Below, one piece after another: positions 22,120 through 34,000 of a stretch of DNA of 64,000 bases. The DNA lies in contig CAJFCV020000001.1 of the NCBI GenBank assembly GCA_904066235.2, positions 12,581,291 through 12,645,290 of the forward strand. The letters are read 5' to 3'. The DNA is from Bursaphelenchus xylophilus (lineage: Eukaryota; Nematoda; Chromadorea; Rhabditida; Aphelenchoididae). The notes beneath the pieces are model-generated. The model ran no database searches. It saw only the letters and a program-made list of their open reading frames with translations, and was not told the DNA's origin. Within the stretch, counting starts at the first letter, position 1, and every line of letters starts with the position of its first letter. Both the position numbers and the translations under genes were made by a program.

Positions 22120-22569
22120 CAGGGGAAGTACCCCAAGTGCGACGCTCAGATTTTTTTTCAAATTTAGAACACACATCGGTCATGGACTAAGCATTAATTC
22201 CTGGAAGTTTTAGCTCGCGCTTTGCAAGTGCAGCCGATATATTGAACGATCTTTGCCGCCGAGAGAGCATGCGAAACGCGGAGAGCGGTCAGAGAGCAAA
22301 AAAATTTTTGTTCATAACTTTGCCAGTTTCGTGCGGAAAAATTCGATTTTTTGTGGAAACATTACCCTCTATGGTAGAAATAGGCATAAAACTTTTCGTG
22401 CCAAAATTCAGCAAGAAGTCTCATATTTTCGCCGACTTTCGATTTTAAAATATCGGTTGTCTTTGCAAAGCGCGAGCTAGGATTCTCGCATATATTTTAG
22501 AAAAAAATACTCTAAATTTGTACCAAGTTTCATCAAAATCTGAGCGTCGCATTTGGGGTACTTCCCCTG
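22120..22569. mobile_element. 450-bp PIF/Harbinger-like MITE with TTA duplication, copy A
   Basis: 35-bp terminal inverted repeats with one mismatch begin CAGGGGAAGTACCCCAA and are flanked by TTA at 22,117-22,119 and 22,570-22,572, the TWA-type duplication of PIF/Harbinger. A second inner inverted pair TAGCTCGCGCTTTGCAA lies inside. Confidence 0.8.
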
Positions 22570-23060
22570 TTAGCTGAAAGTGAGGGGTACCCTGGGGTTT
22601 TCAATCCAAATTACTTATACTCGGAGAGACGTTGGGCATTCTCTAGATTGATAATGTAGAGGGGTATGATGTATGCTTAGGGAAGGAATAGCTCCAGCAA
22701 GGATGGTTGGGTTAATGTGGTTTTTTATTCGTTACCCGGCCGTAAAAGCGCCATTTCTATCGCCATTGTGTCGTTTGAATTGTGTATTGAAGCCAAAATG
22801 GCAGATTCTACAGCGAAGGCAGGGATTCAGTCCCGGACGCATAACCAACCAGCCACTGGTCAACGAGTTCCCGTGATCCGCTGGGCATGTCTTCGACTTC
22901 CAGACCCGTAAGAGCGGCACTCTCCATTCTTGTTCCTCCGGCTGGCTAGCCTCGGATCCATTGCAAATTGGGCAACCGGACGCTTGGCGGCCCTAGAATT
23001 TTCTCGCTAGCGGAAGAGTTCTACCTTCTGGTCGGAACCAGGCTTTGTGGAACACTCCCA

Positions 23061-26000
23061 CTTGTCAATTCACTCCGTCATCACTAATTCACCTTTTTTC
23101 AAAACGGGTGCCTAGTATAATATCAGAGTGTTTCGCCCAGTGTGGGCGTAGTTTGATTCCAAAAAAGCTGAAACTTGCCGTGCTAAAATCTCATGCCATT
23201 ACCTTTCGAATGGTATATGTCTTGTCAATTCACTCCGTCATCACTAATTGACCTTTTTTAAAACCGGTGCCTAGTATAATATCAGAGTGTTTCGCCCAGT
23301 GTGGGCGCAATTTGATTCCAAAAAAGCTGAAACTTGCCGTGCTAAAATCTCATGCCATTACCTTTCGAATGGTGTATGTCTTGTCAATTCACTCCGTCGT
23401 CACTAATTGACCTTTTTTTAAAACCGGTGCCTAGTATAATATCAGAGTGTTTCGCCCAGTGTGGGCGCAATTTGATTCCAAAAAAGCTGCAACTTGCCGT
23501 GCTAAAATCTAATGAGGTTACCTTTCGAATGGTGTATGTCTTGTCAATTCACTCCGTCATCACTAATTCACCTTTTTTCAAAACCGGTGTCTAGTATAAT
23601 ATCAGAGTGTTTCGCCCAGTGTGGGCGTAATTTGATTCCAAAAAAGCTGAAACTTGCCGTGCTAAAATCTCATGCCATTACCTTTCGAATGGTATATGTC
23701 TTGTCAATTCACTCCGTCATCACTAATTGACCTTTTTTTAAAACCGGTGCCTAGTATAATATCAGAGTGTTTCGCCCAGTGTGGGCGTAATTTGATTCCA
23801 AAAAAGCTGAAACTTGCCGTGCTAAAATCTCATGCCATTACCTTTCGAATGGTGTATGTCTTGTCAATTCACTCCGTCATCACTAATTGACCTTTTTTTA
23901 AAACCGGTGCCTAGTATAATATCAGAGTGTTTCGCCCAGTGTGGGCGTAGTTTGATTCCAAAAAAGCTGAAACTTGCCGTGCTAAAATCTTATGAGGTTA
24001 CCTTTCGAATGGTATATGTCTTGTCAATTCACTCCGTCATCACTAATTGACCTTTTTTTAAAACCGGTGCCTAGTATAATATCAGAGTGTTTCGCCCAGT
24101 GTGGGCGTAGTTTGATTCCAAAAAAGCTGAAACTTGCCGTGCTAAAATCTTATGAGGTTACCTTTCGAATGGTATATGTCTTGTCAATTCACTCCGTCAT
24201 CACTAATTGACCTTTTTTTAAACCGGTGCCTAGTATAATATCAGAGTGTTTCGCCCAGTGTGGGCGTAGTTTGATTCCAAAAAAGCTGAAACTTGCCGTG
24301 CTAAAATCTTATGAGGTTACCTTTCGAATGGTATATGTCTTGTCAATTCACTCCGTCATCACTAATTGACCTTTTTTTAAACCGGTGCCTAGTATAATAT
24401 CAGAGTGTTTCGCCCAGTGTGGGCGTAGTTTGATTCCAAAAAAGCTGAAACTTGCCGTGCTAAAATCTCATGCCATTACCTTTCGAATGGTATATGTCTT
24501 GTCAATTCGCTCCGTCATCACTAATTGACCTTTTTTAAAACCGGTGCCTAGTATAATATCAGAGTGTTTCGCCCAGTGTGGGCGTAGTTTGATTCCAAAA
24601 AAGCTGAAACTTGCCGTGCTAAAATCTCATGCCATTACCTTTCGAATGGTATATGTCTTTCAATTCACTCCGTCATCACTAATTGACCTTTTTTTAAAAC
24701 CGGTGCCTAGTATAATATCAGAGTGTTTCGCCCAGTGTGGGCGTAGTTTGATTCCAAAAAAGCTGAAACTTGCCGTGCTAAAATCTCATGCCATTACCTT
24801 TCGAATGGTATATGTCTTGTCAATTCACTCCGTCATCACTAATTGACCTTTTTTTAAACCGGTGCCTAGTATAATATCAGAGTGTTTCGCCCAGTGTGGG
24901 CGTAGTTTGATTCCAAAAAAGCTGAAACTTGCCGTGCTAAAATCTTATGAGGTTACCTTTCGAATGGTATATGTCTTGTCAATTCACTCCGTCATCACTA
25001 ATTGACCTTTTTTTAAAACCGGTGCCTAGTATAATATCAGAGTGTTTCGCCCAGTGTGGGCGTAGTTTGATTCCAAAAAAGCTGAAACTTGCCGTGCTAA
25101 AATCTCATGCCATTACCTTTCGAATGGTATATGTCTTTCAATTCACTCCGTCATCACTAATTGACCTTTTTTAAAACCGGTGCCTAGTATAATATCAGAG
25201 TGTTTCGCCCAGTGTGGGCGTAGTTTGATTCCAAAAAAGCTGAAACTTGCCGTGCTAAAATCTTATGAGGTTACCTTTCGAATGGTATATGTCTTGTCAA
25301 TTCACTCCGTCATCACTAATTGACCTTTTTTTAAAACCGGTGCCTAGTATAATATCAGAGTGTTTCGCCCAGTGTGGGCGTAGTTTGATTCCAAAAAAGC
25401 TGAACCTTGCCGTGCTAAAATCTCATGCCATTACCTTTCGAATGGTATATGTCTTGTCAATTCACTCCGTCATCACTAATTGACCTTTTTTTAAACCGGT
25501 GCCTAGTATAATATCAGAGTGTTTCGCCCAGTGTGGGCGTAGTTTGATTCCAAAAAAGCTGAAACTTGCCGTGCTAAAATCTCATGCCATTACCTTTCGA
25601 ATGGTATATGTCTTGTCAATTCACTCCGTCATCACTAATTGACCTTTTTTTAAAACCGGTGCCTAGTATAATATCAGAGTGTTTCGCCCAGTGTGGGCGT
25701 AGTTTGATTCCAAAAAAGCTGAAACTTGCCGTGCTAAAATCTCATGCCATTACCTTTCGAATGGTATATGTCTTTCAATTCACTCCGTCATCACTAATTG
25801 ACCTTTTTTAAAACCGGTGCCTAGTATAATATCAGAGTGTTTCGCCCAGTGTGGGCGTAGTTTGATTCCAAAAAAGCTGAAACTTGCCGTGCTAAAATCT
25901 TATGAGGTTACCTTTCGAATGGTATATGTCTTGTCAATTCACTCCGTCATCACTAATTGACCTTTTTTAAAACCGGTGCCTAGTATAATATCAGAGTGTT

Positions 26001-28672
26001 TCGCCCAGTGTGGGCGTAGTTTGATTCCAAAAAAGCTGAAACTTGCCGTGCTAAAATCTCATGCCATTACCTTTCGAATGGTGTATGTCTTGTCAATTCA
26101 CTCCGTCATCACTAATTGACCTTTTTTTAAAACCGGTGCCTAGTATAATATCAGAGTGTTTCGCCCAGTGTGGGCGTAATTTGATTCCAAAAAAGCTGAA
26201 ACTTGCCGTGCTAAAATCTTATGAGGTTACCTTTCGAATGGTATATGTCTTGTCAATTCACTCCGTCATCACTAATTGACCTTTTTTTAAAACCGGTGCC
26301 TAGTATAATATCAGAGTGTTTCGCCCAGTGTGGGCGTAATTTGATTCCAAAAAAGCTGAAACTTGCCGTGCTAAAATCTTATGAGGTTACCTTTCGAATG
26401 GTATATGTCTTGTCAATTCACTCCGTCATCACTAATTGACCTTTTTTAAAACCGGTGCCTAGTATAATATCAGAGTGTTTCGCCCAGTGTGGGCGTAGTT
26501 TGATTCCAAAAAAGCTGAAACTTGCCGTGCTAAAATCTTATGAGGTTACCTTTCGAATGGTATATGTCTTGTCAATTCACTCCGTCATCACTAATTGACC
26601 TTTTTTTAAAACCGGTGCCTAGTATAATATCAGAGTGTTTCGCCCAGTGTGGGCGTAGTTTGATTCCAAAAAAGCTGAAACATGCCGTGCTAAAATCTTA
26701 TGAGGTTACCTTTCGAATGGTATATGTCTTGTCAATTCACTCCGTCATCACTAATTGACCTTTTTTTAAAACCGGTGCCTAGTATAATATCAGAGTGTTT
26801 CGCCCAGTGTGGGCGTAGTTTGATTCCAAAAAAGCTGAAACTTGCCGTGCTAAAATCTCATGCCATTACCTTTCGAATGGTGTATGTCTTGTCAATTCAC
26901 TCCGTCATCACTAATTGACCTTTTTTTAAAACCGGTGCCTAGTATAATATCAGAGTGTTTCGCCCAGTGTGGGCGTAGTTTGATTCCAAAAAAGCTGAAA
27001 CTTGCCGTGCTAAAATCTTATGAGGTTACCTTTCGAATGGTATATGTCTTGTCAATTCACTCCGTCATCACTAATTGACCTTTTTTTAAAACCGGTGCCT
27101 AGTATAATATCAGAGTGTTTCGCCCAGTGTGGGCGTAGTTTGATTCCAAAAAAGCTGAAACTTGCCGTGCTAAAATCTTATGAGGTTACCTTTCGAATGG
27201 TATATGTCTTGTCAATTCACTCCGTCATCACTAATTGACCTTTTTTTAAAACCGGTGCCTAGTATAATATCAGAGTGTTTCGCCCAGTGTGGGCGTAGTT
27301 TGATTCCAAAAAAGCTGAAACTTGCCGTGCTAAAATCTTATGAGGTTACCTTTCGAATGGTATATGTCTTGTCAATTCACTCCGTCATCACTAATTGACC
27401 TTTTTTTAAAACCGGTGCCTAGTATAATATCAGAGTGTTTCGCCCAGTGTGGGCGTAGTTTGATTCCAAAAAAGCTGAAACATGCCGTGCTAAAATCTTA
27501 TGAGGTTACCTTTCGAATGGTATATGTCTTGTCAATTCACTCCGTCATCACTAATTGACCTTTTTTAAAACCGGTGCCTAGTATAATATCAGAGTGTTTC
27601 GCCCAGTGTGGGCGTAGTTTGATTCCAAAAAAGCTGAAACTTGCCGTGCTAAAATCTCATGCCATTACCTTTCGAATGGTTTATGTCTTGTCAATTCACT
27701 CCGTCATCACTAATTGACCTTTTTTTAAAACCGGTGCCTAGTATAATATCAGAGTGTTTCGCCCAGTGTGGGCGTAGTTTGATTCCAAAAAAGCTGAAAC
27801 TTGCCGTGCTAAAATCTTATGAGGTTACCTTTCGAATGGTATATGTCTTGTCAATTCACTCCGTCATCACTAATTGACCTTTTTTTAAAACCGGTGCCTA
27901 GTATAATATCAGAGTGTTTCGCCCAGTGTGGGCGTAGTTTGATTCCAAAAAAGCTGAAACTTGCCGTGCTAAAATCTCATGCCATTACCTTTCGAATGGT
28001 GTATGTCTTGTCAATTCACTCCGTCATCACTAATTGACCTTTTTTTAAAACCGGTGCCTAGTATAATATCAGAGTGTTTCGCCCAGTGTGGGCGTAGTTT
28101 GATTCCAAGAAAGCTGAAACTTGCCGTGCTAAAATCTCATGAAGTTACCTTTCGAATGGTATATGTCTTGTCAATTCACTCCGTCATCACTAATTGACCT
28201 TTTTTTAAAACCGGTGCCTAGTATAATATCAGAGTGTTTCGCCCAGTGTGGGCGTAGTTTGATTCCAAAAAAGCTGAAACTTGCCGTGCTAAAATCTTAT
28301 GAGGTTACCTTTCGAATGGTATATGTCTTGTCAATTCACTCCGTCATCACTAATTGACCTTTTTTTAAAACCGGTGCCTAGTATAATATCAGAGTGTTTC
28401 GCCCAGTGTGGGCGTAGTTTGATTCCAAAAAAGCTGAAACTTGCCGCGCTAAAATCTCATGCCATTACCTTTCGAATGGTGTATGTCTTGTCAATTCACT
28501 CCGTCATCACTAATTGACCTTTTTTAAAACCGGTGCCTAGTATAATATCAGAGTGTTTCGCCCATTGTGGGCGTAATTTGATTCCAAGAAAGCTGAAACT
28601 TGCCGTGCTAAAATCTCATGAGGTTACCTTTCGAATGGTATATGTCTTGTCAATTCACTCCGTCATCACTAG
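23061..28672 (+). repeat. 160-bp satellite array A (about 35 monomers)
   Basis: Monomers of 160 bp (some 158 or 159 from T-tract or GT deletions) run head to tail. Each monomer holds CGCCCAGTGTGGGCG (perfect 6-bp stem, 3-nt loop), GTCAATT and AATTGAC 15 nt apart (7-bp stem), and the palindrome ACCGGT. Two variant classes alternate: CATGCCATTACC with GTGTATGTC, and TATGAGGTTACC with GTATATGTC. A variant with AACATGCCGTGC recurs at 26,680 and 27,480, a 5-monomer spacing. The last monomer differs (GCCCATTGTGGGCG), breaking the short hairpin. Confidence 0.95.
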
Positions 28673-28898
28673 TTTTTGACCCACATATTTTGCCATCAGG
28701 TGTCTTTTGGTTTGACGTTTTGGTCTCTAATGTGAAATCAAGGGGATAAAGTAATTTTAAATGCGACAAAAGTATATGACTACTATTTTTGGCGGAATTT
28801 TAGTCGCTATGATTACAATTTTTTGAGATCCCTGTATTACTCATGAGATTGTTGAACTTATGTTTGATTTTTTAGTCTTAATCTCCATTTCCTTACAG

Positions 28899-29051
28899 AT
28901 TCCTTCAAGTCCCATTAAACCTGTCCAGGCAACTTTCCAGCCGAGAAGAAGAAGAAGAATCTACGATTTTAATTTGATCTATTTGTTTCTTTTTTATTTT
29001 ATCTTGCTTGCTTTGAAAGGGGAAGGGGAATGGGAGAAAAGGGCGGAGAAG
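28899..29051 (+). other. Candidate 153-nt exon, copy B
   Basis: Same splice-site pair and the same 51-codon frame as the copy at 20,896, unchanged at the protein level. Confidence 0.35.
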
Positions 29052-29204
29052 GTAAGTAATCGGAATTGGGTTGAATGGTGGTAATGCTGTAGTGCAGCCT
29101 AGGACGAAATTTTTATTAACGGGGCCGGTAGACAGCGTATATCTTAGAGATTTGATGGTTTAGTCTGGAAGTGAGAGCGCCACGGCGTTTGGGGTCAGGG
29201 GCAA

Positions 29205-29540
29205 CTCGGGTCAGGTCGACGATACCGTTTAGTATTTTCGCTTCGGGGCTTGGGAAAAAGGCTTTTTTGGAGAATTTGAACAAATTTTTGAAATTTTTTC
29301 GCTTCGGGACTGGAAGAAGTGTTTTCTGGAGAATTGAGGTGTATCTTCGATTTTTTTAGGAAAATAGTGTCTTTAAGCGACGAGCAAATCAGAAAATCGT
29401 ATCCATTGTTTATGTTTTCAACTGGAAGCACGGGATTTCATCCCGAAGCGAAGACGGTTCAAAATTTTGTTCCAATTCTCCAAAAAATCCTTTTTCCCAA
29501 GTCCCGAAGCAAAAATATTAAACGGTATCGTTGACCCGAG
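29205..29540. mobile_element. 336-bp inverted-repeat element, copy B
   Basis: Same ends (CTCGGGTCA / TGACCCGAG) and position in the block as in copy A. Confidence 0.6.
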
Positions 29541-29866
29541 GTGTCGTTCACCGATGTGTCCCTGAACCGAAATGTCAGGACGCGGAAGTGAGGGGTACCT
29601 AGAATTCTTTTAGTTTTTGGCTCTGAAAGGCGTTTAATTATGGCCGAATTATCTTGTCTCCTCTGGGGCATTGGGCGTTTTCGACCTAGGAGACCGGCAT
29701 CGTGGAAGGGTAGGATGCATACGTAGGAGGGGAATAGGGCCAGGAAGAACAGTTGGGTTCGTGAGGGTTGTTTATCCTTCGTTTGTTCGGCCGTAAAAGC
29801 GCCATTTTTTATCGGTATTGTATTGTTTGAATCATCAAAGGGACGTTTGGAGGTTGGAGTACAACT

Positions 29867-30080
29867 CGTTCCAGAAAGTGCGTGGACCTTTCGTCGCTTT
29901 AGTTTTCCGCACTGTGCGTTTGACCTTTGCAACGTCCAATTCGAAAAGTCGCAGCGACGTAGGCTCTTTTCCAGCTACGTAGCCGCGCATTTTGGGCGCG
30001 TGACAACGATTGCACGATGCAAGAAAAGAAGAAAAATTCACTGTGCGCCGCGAAAAAATGCTTACGCACTTCCTGGAACG
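29867..30080. mobile_element. 214-bp MITE with ACT duplication, copy B
   Basis: Same termini and flanking ACT as the copy at 21,864. Confidence 0.7.
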
Positions 30081-30122
30081 ACTAGGAAAGAGGGTGTTTC
30101 GTAGCTTGCTATTGTTAGTTTA

Positions 30123-30572
30123 CAGGGGAAGTACCCCAAGTGCGACGCTCAGATTTTTTTTCAAATTTAGAACACACATCGGTCATGGACTAAGCATTAA
30201 TTCCTGGAAGTTTTAGCTCGCGCTTTGCAAGTGCAGCCGATATATTGAACGATCTTTGCCGCCGAGAGAGCATGCGAAACGCGGAGAGCGGTCAGAGAGC
30301 AAAAAAATTTTTGTTCATAACTTTGCCAGTTTCGTGCGGAAAAATTCGATTTTTTGTGGAAACATTACCCTCTATGGTAGAAATAGGCATAAAACTTTTC
30401 GTGCCAAAATTCAGCAAGAAGTCTCATATTTTCGCCGACTTTCGATTTTAAAATATCGGTTGTCTTTGCAAAGCGCGAGCTAGGATTCTCGCATATATTT
30501 TAGAAAAAAATACTCTAAATTTGTACCAAGTTTCATCAAAATCTGAGCGTCGCATTTGGGGTACTTCCCCTG
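30123..30572. mobile_element. 450-bp PIF/Harbinger-like MITE with TTA duplication, copy B
   Basis: Same termini and flanking TTA as the copy at 22,120; uninterrupted. Confidence 0.8.
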
Positions 30573-31063
30573 TTAGCTGAAAGTGAGGGGTACCCTGGGG
30601 TTTTCAATCCAAATTACTTATACTCGGAGAGACGTTGGGCATTCTCTAGATTGATAATGTAGAGGGGTATGATGTATGCTTAGGGAAGGAATAGCTCCAG
30701 CAAGGATGGTTGGGTTAATGTGGTTTTTTATTCGTTACCCGGCCGTAAAAGCGCCATTTCTATCGCCATTGTGTCGTTTGAATTGTGTATTGAAGCCAAA
30801 ATGGCAGATTCTTCAGCGAAGGCAGGGATTCAGTCCCGGACGCATAACCAACCAGCCACTGGTCAACGAGTTCCCGTGATCCGCTGGGCATGTCTTCGAC
30901 TTCCAGACCCGTAAGAGCGGCACTCTCCATTCTTGTTCCTCCGGCTGGCTAGCCTCGGATCCATTGCAAATTGGGCAACCGGACGCTTGGCGGCCCTAGA
31001 ATTTTCTCGCTAGCGGAAGAGTTCTACCTTCTGGTCGGAACCAGGCTTTGTGGAACACTCCCA

Positions 31064-34000
31064 CTTGTCAATTCACTCCGTCATCACTAATTCACCTTTT
31101 TTCAAAACGGGTGCCTAGTATAATATCAGAGTGTTTCGCCCAGTGTGGGCGTAGTTTGATTCCAAAAAAGCTGAAACTTGCCGTGCTAAAATCTCATGCC
31201 ATTACCTTTCGAATGGTATATGTCTTGTCAATTCACTCCGTCATCACTAATTGACCTTTTTTAAAACCGGTGCCTAGTATAATATCAGAGTGTTTCGCCC
31301 AGTGTGGGCGCAATTTGATTCCAAAAAAGCTGAAACTTGCCGTGCTAAAATCTCATGCCATTACCTTTCGAATGGTGTATGTCTTGTCAATTCACTCCGT
31401 CGTCACTAATTGACCTTTTTTTAAAACCGGTGCCTAGTATAATATCAGAGTGTTTCGCCCAGTGTGGGCGCAATTTGATTCCAAAAAAGCTGCAACTTGC
31501 CGCGCTAAAATCTAATGAGGTTACCTTTCGAATGGTGTATGTCTTGTCAATTCACTCCGTCATCACTAATTCACCTTTTTTCAAAACCGGTGTCTAGTAT
31601 AATATCAGAGTGTTTCGCCCAGTGTGGGCGTAATTTGATTCCAAAAAAGCTGAAACTTGCCGTGCTAAAATCTCATGCCATTACCTTTCGAATGGTGTAT
31701 GTATTGTCAGTTCACTCCGTCATCACTAATTGACCTTTTTTTAAAACCGGTGCCTAGTATAATATCAGAGTGTTTCGCCCAGTGTGGGCGTAATTTGATT
31801 CCAAAAAAGCTGAAACTTGCCGTGCTAAAATCTCATGCCATTACCTTTCGAATGGTGTATGTCTTGTCAATTCACTCCGTCATCACTAATTGACCTTTTT
31901 TTAAAACCGGTGCCTAGTATAATATCAGAGTGTTTCGCCCAGTGTGGGCGTAGTTTGATTCCAAAAAAGCTGAAACTTGCCGTGCTAAAATCTTATGAGG
32001 TTACCTTTCGAATGGTATATGCCTTGTCAATTCACTCCGTCATCATTAATTGACCTTTTTTTAAAACCGGTGCCTAGTATAATATCAGAGTGTTTCGCCC
32101 AGTGTGGGCGTAGTTTGATTCCAAAAAAGCTGAAACTTGCCGTGCTAAAATCTCATGCCATTACCTTTCGAATGGTATATGTCTTGTCAATTCACTCCGT
32201 CATCACTAAATGACCTTTTTTTAAAACCGGTGCCTAGTATAATGTCAGAGTGTTTCGCCCAGTCTGGGCGTAATTTGATTCCAAAAAAGCTAAAACTTGC
32301 CGTGCTAAAATCTTATGAGGTTACCTTTCGAATGGTATATGCCTTGTCAATTCACTCCGTCATCATTAATTGACCTTTTTTTAAAACCGGTGCCTAGTAT
32401 AATATCAGAGTGTTTCGCCCAGTGTGGGCGTAGTTTGATTCCAAAAAAGCTGAAACTTGCCGTGCTAAAATCTCATGCCATTACCTTTCGAATGGTGTAT
32501 GTCTTGTCAATTCACTCCGTCGTCACTAATTGACCTTTTTTTAAAACCGGTGCCTAGTATAATATCAGAGTGTTTCGCCCAGTGTGGGCGTAGTTTGATT
32601 CCACAAAAGCTGAAACTTGCCGTGCTAAAATCTCACGCCATTACCTTTCGAATGGTGTATGTCTTGTCAGTTCACTCCGTCATCACTAATTGACCTTTTT
32701 TAAAACCGGTGCCTAGTATAATATCAGAGTGTTTCGCCCAGTGTGGGCGTAATTTGATTCCAAAAATGCTGAAATTTGCCGTGCTAAAAATTCATGCCAT
32801 TGCCTTTCGAATGGTGTATGTCTTGTCAGTTCACTCCGTCATCACTAATTGATCTTTTTTTAAAACCGGTGCCTAGTATAATATCAGAGTGTTTCGCCCA
32901 GTGTGGGCGTAATTTGATTCCAAAAATGCTGAAACTTGCCGTGCTAAAATCTCATGCCATTACCTTTCGAATGGTGTATGTCTTGTCAGTTCACTCCGTC
33001 ATCACTAATTGACCTTTTTTTAAAACCGGTGCCTAGTATAATATCAGAGTGTTTCGCCCAGTGTGGGCGTAGTTTGATTCCAAAAAAGCTGAAACTTGCC
33101 GTGCTAAAATCTTATGAGGTTACCTTTCGAATGGTATATGTCTTGTCAATTCACTCCGTCATCACCAATTGACCTTTTTTAAAACCGGTGCCTAGTATAA
33201 TATCAGAGTGTTTCGCCCAGTGTGGGCGTAGTTTGATTCCAAAAAAGCTGAAACTTGCCGTGCTAAAATCTTATGAGGTTACCTTTCGAATGGTATATGT
33301 CTTGTCAATTCACTCCGTCATCACTAATTGACCTTTTTTTAAACCGGTGCCTAGTATAATATCAGAGTGTTTCGCCCAGTGTGGGCGTAGTTTGATTCCA
33401 AAAAAGCTGAAACTTGCCGTGCTAAAATCTCATGCCATTACCTTTCGAATGGTATATGTCTTGTCAATTCACTCCGTCATCACTAATTGACCTTTTTTTA
33501 AAACCGGTGCCTAGTATAATATCAGAGTGTTTCGCCCAGTGTGGGCGTAGTTTGATTCCAAAAAAGCTGAAACTTGCCGTGCTAAAATCTTATGAGGTTA
33601 CCTTTCGAATGGTATATGTCTTGTCAATTCACTCCGTCATCACTAATTGACCTTTTTTTAAAACCGGTGCCTAGTATAATATCAGAGTGTTTCGCCCAGT
33701 GTGGGCGTAGTTTGATTCCAAAAAAGCTGAAACTTGCCGTGCTAAAATCTTATGAGGTTACCTTTCGAATGGTATATGTCTTTCAATTCACTCCGTCATC
33801 ACTAATTGACCTTTTTTTAAAACCGGTGCCTAGTATAATATCAGAGTGTTTCGCCCAGTGTGGGCGTAGTTTGATTCCAAAAAAGCTGAAACTTGCCGTG
33901 CTAAAATCTTATGAGGTTACCTTTCGAATGGTATATGTCTTGTCAATTCACTCCGTCATCACTAATTGACCTTTTTTTAAAACCGGTGCCTAGTATAATA

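Larger units (their letters stand above)
21584..22805 (+). repeat. Diverged direct duplication split by two MITEs, copy A
   Basis: About 250 bp from 21,584 and about 225 bp from 22,579 both run AGTGAGGGGTACC, then a GGGCATT segment, then GGCCGTAAAAGCGCCATTT (21,786 and 22,738). The gap between them is largely the 214-bp and 450-bp MITEs, so the two copies were probably adjacent before those insertions. Confidence 0.55.
20668..23060 (+). repeat. Macro-repeat block, copy A (2,393 bp, no later insertions)
   Basis: Starts at TTTTTGACCCACATATTTTG and ends just before the first satellite monomer (CTTGTCAATTCACTCC). It contains a candidate 153-nt exon, a 336-bp inverted repeat, two MITEs of 214 and 450 bp, and an internal direct duplication. 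It is almost identical to copy B. This copy preserves the sites that are interrupted by younger insertions in C and D. Confidence 0.9.
28673..31063 (+). repeat. Macro-repeat block, copy B (2,391 bp)
   Basis: Nearly identical to copy A; for example TCTACAG in A at ~22,810 is TCTTCAG here. The left junction is sharp: the terminal satellite monomer ends CATCACTAG and the block begins TTTTTGACCC. Carries the same exon, inverted repeat and MITEs with the same empty sites. Confidence 0.9.
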
